NCBI GenBank assembly: GCA_024232355.1
Contig: JAAEPW010000674.1
Location: 1 to 64,000, forward strand
Length of the DNA stretch: 64,000 nt
Source of the DNA: Chloroflexota bacterium
GTDB taxonomy: Bacteria > Chloroflexota > Anaerolineae > B4-G1
Direction of reading: 5' to 3'
The notes beneath the pieces were generated by a model. It searched no databases. It was given only the letters and a program-made list of their open reading frames with translations, and was not told the origin of the DNA. Below, one piece after another: positions 43,176 to 53,500 of this stretch; the first letter of the stretch is position 1, and each line of letters starts with the position of its first letter. The position numbers and the translations under genes are program-made.

Positions 43176-45971
43176 TTATGCCTCAGTATCTGTGCCTGGG
43201 AGCGTCACGGTGAATGTGCTGCCTGTGCCGGATGTGCTTTTCACTTGCACGTTACCGCCGTGCGCATCCACGATTTCTTTGACAATTGCCAGCCCCAAAC
43301 CTGTGCCGGGGACTGTATGAGAAGGATCGACACGATAAAATCGCTCAAAGATACGATCCTGGTATTCTGGGAGAATGCCGATACCGGTGTCACTGATTTC
43401 AAGCTTTACAAAGGTTTGTTCTCCAACGGATGTGGAGAACGTTTGTATCTCTATCGAACCTCTGGCCGGTGTATACTTTATGGCATTGTCTATTAGGTTT
43501 TTGATAATCCGCATAATGAGCCTGGAATCACCCATTGTCATTATCGCGGCAGCTGGCTTTTTCCAGTGCAAGGCGATTTTCTTGATTTCTGCCAGGGGAC
43601 GCAAGTTGGCGAGTACGGTGTCAATCAATTCCCTAACGTCGATGGATTGTCGCTCTAGTTCTATTGTGCCAGTATCCATGCGCGCGAGATCTAGAATACC
43701 TTCTACTGATTGTTCCAATAAGGTGACTTGCTTTTGAATTGCTTCAAGCAATTCTTTTTGTTTGTGTTCTGGCAGGCGTGCGTGATAGGTAAACAGATTG
43801 TTGGCGTGTACTTGGATGACGGCAAGTGGTGTTTTGAGTTCGTGTGTCACGCCAGCCATAAAGCGGGCTTTCATACGTTCTACTTCTTTTAGTGCTGTGA
43901 TGTCGCGCAGGACAATCACGGTTCCGGTGCTTTCTCCTGTTTCGTCCCACATCTTGGCCGAACGTGCCTGAATAGAGAGTACGCCATCGGGCTGGGAGGT
44001 GTCGGGCAGGTCTACTAAACTACCCAGTGTCAGTTCATCACTCGCAGCCATATCATTGACGCAACGCCACAGTGGAGAGTGGGATAATTGTTTTTCGATA
44101 GATTTTCCTTGCAACTCGTCCAAACAAAAGTCGAGCATCTCTTCTGCTACCCGATTAGCGGTCAGGATATGATTATGGGTGTCCATTACTAGCAGACCAT
44201 CTGCCATGCTTGCCAGAATCGCTACTGTTTTTTCCTTTTCTTCGATCAGTTGATGGGTGCGTTCCAGTACCATTTGTTCTAATTGAAGATTGAACTCTTG
44301 TACTTGTCTAAAAAGTTGAGCGTTTTCCACAGCGATCCCGATAAAACTGGTCGCGGATCGGAGAAAGCGTAATTCGTTCTGATCGAACCAGCCGCTGTTG
44401 CTATGGACAGCATGCACCGCGCCAATCACCTGATCTTTGACTTGTAATGGCACGCACAATACAGAACTTGGCGTGTGCCCATTGATCTCGGTCATGGGTT
44501 CAAAATTTATATCCTCGTTGAGGATGTCGTCTGAATGGAAAGGTGTGCCTGTACGAACTACATAGTCGGCGACACCAGTCTGTGGCAGAGGGCGAAAATC
44601 GGTTATGGTCGGTGCGTTGGGGCCAGAAGAAGCCCTTAGTATCAAGTCTTGATTGTGTTCATCCATCAACCATAACATGACCATTTCAGCTTGGAGTGAT
44701 TCCTTAAATAGTTGGGTGGTCCACTGTAGAATTTGTTCCAAATCCAGGGTTGAATTCAGTATATGGGCGATATCATTGAGCAGCGCGCGGTCCGTCAATT
44801 TTTGTCTCGTGTGTGACCACAAGCGCGCATTTTCTACGGCCACGGTCACAATACCGGCAACTGAGTTTAAAAGTGTCTGGTTCTCGGCAGTTAGAGAATC
44901 TCGCTGTTTGCCGATGACTCCAATGGCTCCAACAACTTGTTCATTGCTGGTCATAGAAACCGAGTAGAGCGCAGGGGGATCGAGGATTGAAGTGAATTCG
45001 ATCTCGTTTGAATCGTTAAGGACTTTTGAGAGAACGAGCGGTACTTTTTCTTGAAATGACTGAGCGGTTACGTCGGCGTTGGGATTAAAATCGACGGAGA
45101 GCGAGTTGGCGTGTCCGCTACGGGTCGCAATGTTCACATGTAGTTTTTGTGTTCCTTCGATCAAGAGCAGTGCGCACGCTTTTGCGTCTAGAAACTGGCA
45201 TAACTGTGATAGTGCAAAGGAGAATATTTTCTGCAAGTTGGCTGAGGTGGCTATCAAAGTTAGCTCGTTGAGGAATTCTAGTTCGGCGTTGCGTCGGGCA
45301 GTGATCTGTGCTTGGCGTTGGGCTTTTACCTCGGCTCTCTTGAGACGCGCCACTGCCCGTACTCGTGCTGTTAGTTCATTGATGCCGACAGGACGCGATA
45401 TATAGTCATCGGCTCCCATATCCAATCCCTTACTGACGTGTGCGGTACCATGTTGGTGGGCCGTGATGAGGATCACTGATGCGTGTTTCGTTCGTTCGTC
45501 GGCCTTGAGTTTTTCACATAACTCAAAGCCGTCCATTTTGGGCATCATGATATCGCTGAGTACGAGGAAGGGGAGTTCGGCACGGGCTTTTGCCAGGCCC
45601 TCTTCACCGTCGGAGGCAAAGCTTAGGGTAAACTCGCTGTTTTTGAGTACTTGGTTGGCAAACTGTCGGTTAAGCTGTAGATCGTCCACGATCAGAATTT
45701 TGCCCAGGTCTATTTCTAGCAGTGCGTTATCGTCTTTTGTCTGGACGATCGACGCCGCTTTTTCCTCTGTCGTTTTGGGATGTTGGTGCAAGGTGTCAAC
45801 GGCGTGCTCTAGAGCTGCTTTGACGTCGGATAATGTCAGACCTGGGCAAATGGCTGAGATCGCTTCAGAGGTTATGCCTTTGGCCAAGCGCTCTAAAACT
45901 TGGGAAACTGCGACTCGCGTTTCTGGAGTGGTTGGTTTGGTATTGGGCGTTGCGATTTGTTTGTCGTTCAT
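43176..45971 (-). CDS. Hybrid sensor histidine kinase with N-terminal receiver, two GAF and one PAS domain
   Basis: A 931-residue soluble kinase. Residues about 15-65 resemble DUF433 (SQVLERLAKGITSEAISAIC). A receiver follows (about 92-210, VDDLQLNRQF and VLSDIMMPKMDG with the phospho-Asp), then two GAF domains (about 235-385 and 400-560), a PAS (about 590-690), a HisKA domain with FMAGVTHELKTPL, and a HATPase (about 805-925, ending ISDTGIG and GTGLGLAIVKEIV). There is no membrane helix. It probably phosphorylates the receiver-SUMF1 protein, whose gene starts 31 bases downstream, and its own receiver may act as a phosphate sink. The start ATG 45971 has no strong ribosome site. Confidence 0.93.
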   Translation of the reverse strand: MNDKQIATPNTKPTTPETRVAVSQVLERLAKGITSEAISAICPGLTLSDVKAALEHAVDTLHQHPKTTEEKAASIVQTKDDNALLEIDLGKILIVDDLQLNRQFANQVLKNSEFTLSFASDGEEGLAKARAELPFLVLSDIMMPKMDGFELCEKLKADERTKHASVILITAHQHGTAHVSKGLDMGADDYISRPVGINELTARVRAVARLKRAEVKAQRQAQITARRNAELEFLNELTLIATSANLQKIFSFALSQLCQFLDAKACALLLIEGTQKLHVNIATRSGHANSLSVDFNPNADVTAQSFQEKVPLVLSKVLNDSNEIEFTSILDPPALYSVSMTSNEQVVGAIGVIGKQRDSLTAENQTLLNSVAGIVTVAVENARLWSHTRQKLTDRALLNDIAHILNSTLDLEQILQWTTQLFKESLQAEMVMLWLMDEHNQDLILRASSGPNAPTITDFRPLPQTGVADYVVRTGTPFHSDDILNEDINFEPMTEINGHTPSSVLCVPLQVKDQVIGAVHAVHSNSGWFDQNELRFLRSATSFIGIAVENAQLFRQVQEFNLQLEQMVLERTHQLIEEKEKTVAILASMADGLLVMDTHNHILTANRVAEEMLDFCLDELQGKSIEKQLSHSPLWRCVNDMAASDELTLGSLVDLPDTSQPDGVLSIQARSAKMWDETGESTGTVIVLRDITALKEVERMKARFMAGVTHELKTPLAVIQVHANNLFTYHARLPEHKQKELLEAIQKQVTLLEQSVEGILDLARMDTGTIELERQSIDVRELIDTVLANLRPLAEIKKIALHWKKPAAAIMTMGDSRLIMRIIKNLIDNAIKYTPARGSIEIQTFSTSVGEQTFVKLEISDTGIGILPEYQDRIFERFYRVDPSHTVPGTGLGLAIVKEIVDAHGGNVQVKSTSGTGSTFTVTLPGTDTEA

Positions 45972-46059
45972 ATTGTCTAGTACAAAAGTAGTTGATCCAA
46001 TCGTTTGAAAAGTGAGGTGCTGGTATTTTTAGTATATTTCAAATACCAAGGGGTGTCAA

Positions 46060-46101
46060 GAAGAACAAAAGACCCTCCTGAGAGTTTTAGGCTCAGGAGG
46101 G
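46060..46101 (-). terminator. Rho-independent terminator of the beta-helix protein gene
   Basis: A 10-bp stem (CCCTCCTGAG 46073-46082 with 46092-46101) and a 9-base loop are followed on the minus strand by a U-rich run (TCTTTTGTTCTTC). It lies 28 bases past the stop of the 46129 gene. Confidence 0.85.
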
Positions 46102-46128
46102 GGTATAGTTGCAGTTGTGCGATCTTTG

Positions 46129-49100
46129 TTAGAGATTGCGCACAACGAGAGGTAGGTATATATAGTAGGTAGGATCTAGCCAATCCGGCATATAGTCGCC
46201 GTCGCTATCTACGTAGCAATCTGGTAGGCTTCTAAAGCCACACACGCATGTCGAGCTGGACGGACTGCACGTTTCATATTCTTCCGAGTCTGGTATGCCG
46301 TCACCATCTGAATCAGTATCTTGGTAGTCGGGGATGCCGTCGCCATCAGTGTCGCAAGGGATCGGGTCATCAGGAGAGCACCAATCGTGTTCAATGTCAT
46401 CGAGGATGCTATCGTTGTCGGTATCGTCTGTAATAGTGATGGTGTGCGTTTCAGAAATTGTGCCTCCATCGTTTTCTGCTGTTACCGTGACGACATAGGT
46501 GCCAGCGACTGACCAGCTAACGATGTGGGTGTTGCTCAAGCCTTGCGCGCCATAGACCACCGGGCTTTGTCCCTCCACTTGCCAGATGTACGTGATGGGG
46601 GTGGTGACCGATACCGGTTCGACCGCAGCCATAAACGTAGAGGTAAAGATAACGCTACCGGTCGTGGGACCAGAAACGTGCATTGTCACCGGCGCGATTG
46701 CACCGATTGCCAGTGTGATTTCGTGGGTGTCAGAATGCACGCTGCCATTGTCGGCGGTGACAGTGATGGTGTATGTACCGACTGTGTCGCCATTAAAGGT
46801 AAAGGTGTCACTTATCCCTTGCCCCGTGTGCTGTTCACCAGCTTGCCCCGTTACTTGCCATACATACGTGACCGGCGTCGTTGCTGTCACCGGCAAGATG
46901 TTGGCAGTTAGGTTATAGTCAGTGTTGACAATTCCGGTAGACGTACCGGTGATGGTCACACTCTGAATGTCCTCTATGGTGTCCAAGTAGTTGGGGATAC
47001 CGTCACCGTCAGTGTCGTCAGGGTCGGCAGGGTTGTCGCCAGCCTCGTCCTCATCTGAGATGCCATCGCCATCTGAATCACCACCACCATTCTCATCGTC
47101 GGCGTCATCTATCCAGTCGGGGATACCGGTGATGCCACCAGTATCCGGGCAAGGTGCACCACCAGGGCATTCTGTAGCGTCGGGGTTGCCATCACCGTCC
47201 GAGTCGCCATCGAGATAGTTTAGGATGCCGTCGCCGTCTATGTCGTTGTCCTGGCAGTCGGGGATACCGTCGCCGTCGGCGTCCTCTGTCTCATCAGTGC
47301 AAAAGGCTGTGTCGCCGTCACCGTAATAGTATTCGTCAGCATCGAGGATGCCGTCGCCGTCCGAGTCATCATCTAGGTAGTTTGGAACTCCATCGCCGTC
47401 TATGTCGTCGTTGTTGTTTTCTAGGTAATCGGGGATGCCATCATTGTCTTGGTCCGGTAGCTCAGTGGGGCAATTTTCGGCTTGACCATTCTCGTCATCA
47501 TCGGTGCATCCAGCCTCGGTCATGTCGTCAATGCCGTCGTTGTCCGAGTCGTCATCTAGATAGTCGGGAATACCGTCGCCATCGGTGTCGTCATCGGTGG
47601 GATCGCCATTGTTGTTTGCGTCTTCATCCTCGGTGGGGATGCCGTCGCCATCGTCATCGTCGTCTATGTAGTCAGGTGTACCGTCCCCGTCGCTGTCCTG
47701 ACAGGGCTCGCCACCAGGACATTCGTCTTCGGTGAGGATGCCATCGCCATCGTCGTCGTCGTCCTGATAGTCGGGGATGTCGTCATTGTCGGTGTCTGTG
47801 CAAGGTGGACCGCCGGGACATTCATCAGCGTCGGGGATGCCGTCGTTGTCACTGTCGTCCTCCAGGTAGTCGGGGATGCCGTCGTCGTCGCTGTCGTCGC
47901 AAGGTATACCAGAAGGGCATTCCTCAGTGTCGGGGATGCCGTCGCCGTCGCTGTCTTCGTCCAGATAATCGGGGATGCCGTCGTCGTCGCTGTCCACGCA
48001 AGGTGGACCGCCAGGGCATTCGTCATCGTCATCGACGCCGTCGTCGTCGCTGTCGGTTCCTAAATCCCAGAGGAAATAGACCTGGGCAACCTGGTAGCGA
48101 CCAAAAGGCCCAGTCTCGACGTAGGCGGGCACGAGAAAGTCGGTCACTGGGTGTGTGGTGGTCAGGCCATCGTAGCTGTATACGCTGGTTAGAGTGGCTC
48201 CACCTTGTAGATCGACAATGACGTCGTGCGGGTAATAGTCCTCGAGTTGATTTGAGCCTGTCACTATGAACTGAGGCACGACCTGCCACGTGGACACGTC
48301 AAAGTAGTCGATACTGTTGCTATCGGACCAGATGGTACTGGTGTAAGCTACATCAGGAGGGCCGACAGAGATGGGATGGTAGAGTTCGTACCGATATTCG
48401 GGGTAGTAGGTTTGATTGGTGATGATGGGGGCAGCGCTTTGCGTAAAGTGCGTTGTATATGTGACGCCGTTGCCGTGCAGCGCCTCGATTACCCCATACC
48501 AGGCCTGACTGATGTTTATGCCTTTACCACCTGCCCAGGTGTCGTTGTTTTGCACCGTGTTCGAGATGTGCAATTGGTATGGATCGACGGGAGAGGTGTC
48601 CAGGGAACGGATACCGTGCCCACCGTTGTTCTGTACCACATTGTTCTGGATGATGGGGATGGATAGGATGTCGTCGGCGGCGTCGAGTGGGGAGTAGGTC
48701 GAGTCAAAGTCCACCTGGTTAAAGATGCCGTGATCGGCATTGTTCTGCACAATGTTGCCGGTGATGAGTGGTGAACTACCCAAATTAAAGATGCCAAACC
48801 CTTTGGGTTCAAGGAGGGTTGGATCACCGTTGTTGCTGATCAAGTTGTCGGCGATCAGGTTGTCATAATCGGCGTTGCCCAAGGATGGAATGATCGCGCT
48901 GCCCGCCAATACCAAGTGAGTGTCTTCGTTGACTATGCCAGCCCTGGCGGTAGTGAGACCGGAACCGGGACAGGCGTTCTCGTTGTTGTTGGTAATGGTA
49001 TTGCTGATGATTTGGTTCCCTTGCGGCGGATAGATCTCATCCTCATCCTTCCGCCCGCGTAGGTGTACACCATAGCAACCGTTATAGCGAATTTGATTGT

Positions 49101-49944
49101 TGTAAACGAGATTGTTGTAAGCGTTATGTTGGATCAGCACACCTTTACTTTCGTTACCCAGCATATCTCCAAACGGATTCGTGCCGATCCAGTTGTTAGA
49201 GATGGTGTTGCTGTAGGGGATATAGTTGACACCCAGGTAACGCAAGTGGGATATCTGAACACCATTTTGGCTGTTCCCAGCGATTACGTTGTCGGTCACC
49301 AGGTTGCCATAAGCTTCACGGTTGATGTAAACTCCCAGACGGTTAGGAGCAGCTTGGCGTCCGCTTCCGTCAGTACCGATATAGTTGCACGTGATTGTCA
49401 GATTATCACCGTTAGCTATTAGGATACCATACCCATCGGCAACGTTTTGAATGACCAAGCCCTCGATGGTCCCGCCGTTTCCCACGAGACGCAAGCCTGA
49501 TAGATCGCTTCCTAGGTTTTCTCCGTTGATGATGACGTCGGGAACACAATCATCGAGAAAGTCGCCATCTATGCTTTTATTTGCTCCTGATAGGCTAGCG
49601 AATGCTTCGTATGGCCCGTCGTTGGTTTGCCCACGATACGTGAGGGTGATGGTCATTGATTCGGAGAAGATAATGTGAGCATTGCTCAAGCTGTTGGCTC
49701 TTTGAATAGCTTCTCGTAGGGTGCAGGGATCGGTATCACCTGCGGTACAATCAGTTAGGTCTATCGGGCCATCGCCACCGCTTCCATTGTCGAGATCAGT
49801 GGTAACGGTGATGACGGTTCCTTGAGCCTCTGCGACCGGTTGCCAGGAATCTGTCAATTCGCCAGGCATCCAGGATAAGAGGATCGCCAGCGCTGCCAGT
49901 GGCAACGTCAATCCGATAAAGAGAGCAAATCGTTTTTTGTTCAT
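46129..49944 (-). CDS. Large secreted beta-helix / PKD / type-3-repeat protein
   Basis: A 1271-residue exported protein. Signal peptide at about 1-40 (ALFIGLTLPLAALAILLSW, cut near VAEAQG). Then a short CTLREAI-type motif (residues about 75-81), a right-handed parallel beta-helix to about 540 with many NIV-, GYGI- and NNVV-type rungs, thrombospondin type-3 Asp-rich repeats (DSDGDGIPD units) around 640-1000 and again near the end, and two PKD-like domains (TYVWQVTG, TYIWQVEG) between. It ends DPTYYIYLPLVVRNL. Type-3 repeats bind Ca. I chose ATG 49944, with GGAGG upstream. It is the downstream member of a pair of giant surface proteins; a cell-surface or extracellular binding role is likely, enzyme activity is not shown. 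Confidence 0.85.
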   Translation of the reverse strand: MNKKRFALFIGLTLPLAALAILLSWMPGELTDSWQPVAEAQGTVITVTTDLDNGSGGDGPIDLTDCTAGDTDPCTLREAIQRANSLSNAHIIFSESMTITLTYRGQTNDGPYEAFASLSGANKSIDGDFLDDCVPDVIINGENLGSDLSGLRLVGNGGTIEGLVIQNVADGYGILIANGDNLTITCNYIGTDGSGRQAAPNRLGVYINREAYGNLVTDNVIAGNSQNGVQISHLRYLGVNYIPYSNTISNNWIGTNPFGDMLGNESKGVLIQHNAYNNLVYNNQIRYNGCYGVHLRGRKDEDEIYPPQGNQIISNTITNNNENACPGSGLTTARAGIVNEDTHLVLAGSAIIPSLGNADYDNLIADNLISNNGDPTLLEPKGFGIFNLGSSPLITGNIVQNNADHGIFNQVDFDSTYSPLDAADDILSIPIIQNNVVQNNGGHGIRSLDTSPVDPYQLHISNTVQNNDTWAGGKGINISQAWYGVIEALHGNGVTYTTHFTQSAAPIITNQTYYPEYRYELYHPISVGPPDVAYTSTIWSDSNSIDYFDVSTWQVVPQFIVTGSNQLEDYYPHDVIVDLQGGATLTSVYSYDGLTTTHPVTDFLVPAYVETGPFGRYQVAQVYFLWDLGTDSDDDGVDDDDECPGGPPCVDSDDDGIPDYLDEDSDGDGIPDTEECPSGIPCDDSDDDGIPDYLEDDSDNDGIPDADECPGGPPCTDTDNDDIPDYQDDDDDGDGILTEDECPGGEPCQDSDGDGTPDYIDDDDDGDGIPTEDEDANNNGDPTDDDTDGDGIPDYLDDDSDNDGIDDMTEAGCTDDDENGQAENCPTELPDQDNDGIPDYLENNNDDIDGDGVPNYLDDDSDGDGILDADEYYYGDGDTAFCTDETEDADGDGIPDCQDNDIDGDGILNYLDGDSDGDGNPDATECPGGAPCPDTGGITGIPDWIDDADDENGGGDSDGDGISDEDEAGDNPADPDDTDGDGIPNYLDTIEDIQSVTITGTSTGIVNTDYNLTANILPVTATTPVTYVWQVTGQAGEQHTGQGISDTFTFNGDTVGTYTITVTADNGSVHSDTHEITLAIGAIAPVTMHVSGPTTGSVIFTSTFMAAVEPVSVTTPITYIWQVEGQSPVVYGAQGLSNTHIVSWSVAGTYVVTVTAENDGGTISETHTITITDDTDNDSILDDIEHDWCSPDDPIPCDTDGDGIPDYQDTDSDGDGIPDSEEYETCSPSSSTCVCGFRSLPDCYVDSDGDYMPDWLDPTYYIYLPLVVRNL

Positions 49945-50024
49945 TGTAAGTGAGCCTCCTGTGTTATTTGAATTGGCGTGAGCCAATATATATCTTTTTC
50001 ATCGAACCGAACAAGTTTGACTCG

Positions 50025-50066
50025 GCCAGCGGGCAAAATGTCCTGGCATAGCTAGAGCCAACTAGC
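50025..50066 (-). promoter_or_regulatory. Two adjacent stem-loops in the leader of the beta-helix gene
   Basis: On the minus strand GCTAG/CTAGC (50051-50055, 50062-50066) and GCCAG/CTGGC (50025-50029, 50043-50047) could form two neighbouring hairpins 80-120 bases upstream of the start. The surrounding non-coding stretch 49945-50513 shows no other gene or known riboswitch pattern. Confidence 0.3.
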
Positions 50067-50513
50067 ACAAGATATTGGGTATCAATCGTTGTTTCGATAT
50101 ATACCTCCTTTGTGGGTGTGTGGTGGGTTCAGAAGAACGGGAATGGCTTGTAGTGTACCACGAATTTTCTCTACTGGCAAAAAAGGAGCTATCAGGCTTG
50201 AGGAAGGTTGGCTCGATAATCGAAAGGGATTGGTCAAGATGCTGATACACATTTTGCTTCTATTACTCAGCGCGGTATATTTGGGAGCGGCGTACCATTG
50301 TTGAGCGGGATGATGCTTTTCCATTGCTACCTAGCCCCTTTCTTTTTGACTATTTGCTCAAGTTGCCGATACAGATACACAGCCTTTTAGTGGCGCTCTG
50401 AGATTGGTCGAGACAATCTGCTTGATGGTCTGTTTTTTGAGTGGCCCATTGGTGGGTGGGATTGTTGTGATGGTGTAGAAAACAGAATCTGGTTTGTAAT
50501 TGTGATATTGTGT

Positions 50514-50560
50514 CAGAAAAAAAGGCTATCAGGCCTGATTACTGGTAGACCTGATAGCCT
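50514..50560 (-). terminator. Rho-independent terminator of the thioester adhesin gene
   Basis: An 11-bp stem (AGGCTATCAGG 50523-50533 with 50550-50560) with a 16-base loop, followed on the minus strand by about eight U, lies 27 bases past the stop of the 50587 gene. Confidence 0.9.
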
Positions 50561-50586
50561 GGAGAGTACATCAGTGTTGGTGAGAA

Positions 50587-53500
50587 TTAGCCTTCCCCAA
50601 GAGCAAAGTGAAATGGCAAGTAGAAAAAGTAATTGTACTCGGGTCCGGCGGCCGGTTCCGTCACTGGATCGAGCCAATCAGGGATGCCATCATTGTCACT
50701 GTCATCAGGGATTTCATTGCCGTCAGCATCGTATTCGTCAGTATCAGAGATGCCATCGCCATCCGAGTCGTTGTCTAGATAGTTGGGGAAACCATCCCCA
50801 TCGGCGTCGTTATTAAAGCATACTGGATCATCTGCGGTGCAACCGGCCAACGGATCACCAGAGTTTTCGCTCCACTCGTCGGTGTCAAGGATGCCATCAC
50901 CGTCGCTGTCTAGATCCAGATAGTCGGGTGTGCCGTCGCCGTCGGTGTCCACCGGATTGGTGGGATCGTCACCTGCTTCGATGCTGTCGGGAATGCCATC
51001 ACCGTCGCTGTCTAGATCCAGATAGTCGGGTGTGCCGTCGCCGTCGGTGTCCACTGGATTGGTGGGATCGTCACCTGCTTCGATGCTGTCGGGAATGCCA
51101 TCACCGTCGCTATCTATATCTTGGTAGTCAGGTGTGCCATCACCATCGGTATCCGCCGGGTCGCTGGGATTGTCGCCCGCTTCGATGCTGTCGGGAATAC
51201 CATCGCCATCGCTGTCCAGGTCTTGATAGTCAGGTGTGCCATCACCATCGTTGTCCTGGCAGGGTGGGCCGCTGGGGCACTCGATGTTGGTTGGTATACC
51301 ATCATCATCATCGTCGTTGTCCAGATAGTCGGGCGTGCCATCACCATCACTGTCCTCACAGGGAGGGCCAGCGGGGCATTCGTCACTGGTGGATACCCCG
51401 TCGCCGTCATCATCGTCGTCCAGGTAGTCGGGTGTGCCATCTCCGTCGCTGTCTTCACAAGGCGGGCCAGCGGGGCATTCGTCACTGGTGGATACCCCGT
51501 CGCCGTCATCGTCACCGTCCAGGTAGTCGGGTGTGCCATCTCCGTCGCTGTCCTGGCAAGGCGGACCAGCGGGACATTCGTCACTGGTGGATACCCCGTC
51601 GCCGTCATCATCGTCGTCCAGGTAGTCGGGTGTGCCATCACCGTCGCTGTCCTGGCAAGGCGGACCAGCGGGACATTCGTCATTGGTGGATACCCCGTCT
51701 CCATCATCATCGTCGTCCAGGTAGTCGGGTGTGCCATCACCGTCGCTGTCCTGGCAAGGCGGACCAGCAGGACATTCGTCACTGGTGGATACCCCGTCTC
51801 CATCATCATCGTCGTCCAGGTAGTCGGGTGTGCCGTCACCGTCGCTGTCCTCACAGGGCGGGCCAGCAGGACATTCGTCACTGGTGAGTATCCCATCTCC
51901 ATCGTCGTCGTCGTCCAAGTAGTCGGGGGTGCCATCACCATCGCTGTCCTCACAAGGCGGGCCAGCAGGACATTCGTCACTGGTGAGTATCCCATCTCCA
52001 TCGTCGTCGTCGTCCAGATAGTCGGGTGTGCCATCACCGTCGCTGTCCTCACAAGGTGCACCACCGGGGCACTCGTCACTGGTGGATATCCCGTCTCCAT
52101 CGTCGTCGTCGTCCAGGTAGTCGGGTGTGCCATCTCCGTCGCTGTCCTCACAGGGCGGGCCAGCAGGACATTCGTCTTCGGAGGATAGGCCATCGCCATC
52201 GTCGTCACCGTCTAGGTAGTCGGGTGTGCCATCGTCGTCATTGTCATTGCAAGGTGGGCCACCGGGGCACTCGTTGTCAACAATGACACTAGCTTGATCT
52301 TGATCGGTCACGACCAGGCCCAGTTCGTCGGTGCCATTGGCTGTGGCAATGTTAGTTGTATCGTATCCGGGATAGGTCTCGTATGTCCAGCTACTCTGGT
52401 CCGTACCGCTTCCGTCACTGCCATTATCGGCTGTCAAGGTCAGTGGACCAAAGGTCATCCCATTGCTATCAGTCACGGTCACATTGTAGAGGGTTGTGTC
52501 ACCCCGGTTGAATACGGTGATTGTCCATTCAACTGACTGACCGCCATAAATCATATCGGCCGAGACAGTCTTGATCACTTGGACAGCGGGGTTAATCAGC
52601 TTTACCTGCGCCGTTGCGCTGTCACTGACCTGACCACCCAGCGAGTCGTAGCCTAGGGCTGTTACCAGGTTGGTTGTGTTCCCGGTTGGTGCTGTAGTGT
52701 AGGTAAAGGTCTTGCTCTCGCCCACAGCTAGGTTAAAGGGGACACCATAGTCATGGCCGTTGTCGTCGGTCAAAGTGATGTTGGTCAGTGGATCGCTACT
52801 GTTGTTGGAAACTGTGACTTGCCATACCACTTGATCTCCGCTGTGGATTGTGTCTGGGGTAACTGATTCCACCACTTGGATGTCGGGAGATATTACGTTG
52901 ACGATGGCGCTGTCATCGTCTGTCACTGCACCACCCAGCGAGTCTGTACCGACGGCGGTCACGTCGTTCTCTGTAGTCATCGTCACGTTGGTGGTGTAGG
53001 TAAAGGTTTTGCTATCTCCTATGGCCAGGTCAAAGGTTGTGCCATAGTCGTGGCCGTTATCGTCGGTCAGTGTTACTTGGGTGAGTGGGTCGTTGCCCAC
53101 ATTGGTCACGATGATTTCCCAGGTTACTGCCTCACCTGTATATACTAGTGGCGGGTTGACTGATTCTACCACTTGGATAGCAGGGTCGATCACGCCGACC
53201 GAGGCCGAGTCGTTGTCCGTCACCGTTCCATTCAGTGAATCTTTGCCTGTGGCGGTCACCACGTCGGTTACGTCGACAGTGGGGTTGGTGGTGTAGGTAA
53301 AGGTCACGCTCTTGCCCACGGCCAGGTCAAAGCTGGCTCCGTAGGGGTGGCCGTTGAGATCTGCCATTGTCACCTGGGTGAGTGGGTCGTCACCTACGTT
53401 GGTGACCACCACTTCCCAGTTCACCAAGTTGCCGACGTATACCATCGTTGGGTCTGCTGTCTCGATCACCTGGATGGCGGGGTTGATGACGTTCACTGAT

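Noticed and set aside
49990..50090. Cyclic-di-GMP riboswitch upstream of the beta-helix gene
   Set aside because: The GGGCAAA element occurs by chance on the wrong strand, and the rest of the motif is absent.
51114..52208. Open frames on both strands through the Asp-rich repeat array
   Set aside because: The repeats lack stops in several frames; only the frame of the 50587-56184 gene gives the known Asp-rich repeat.
51250..52275. CRISPR-like repeat array
   Set aside because: The 99-bp units are contiguous without unique spacers and encode a protein repeat.
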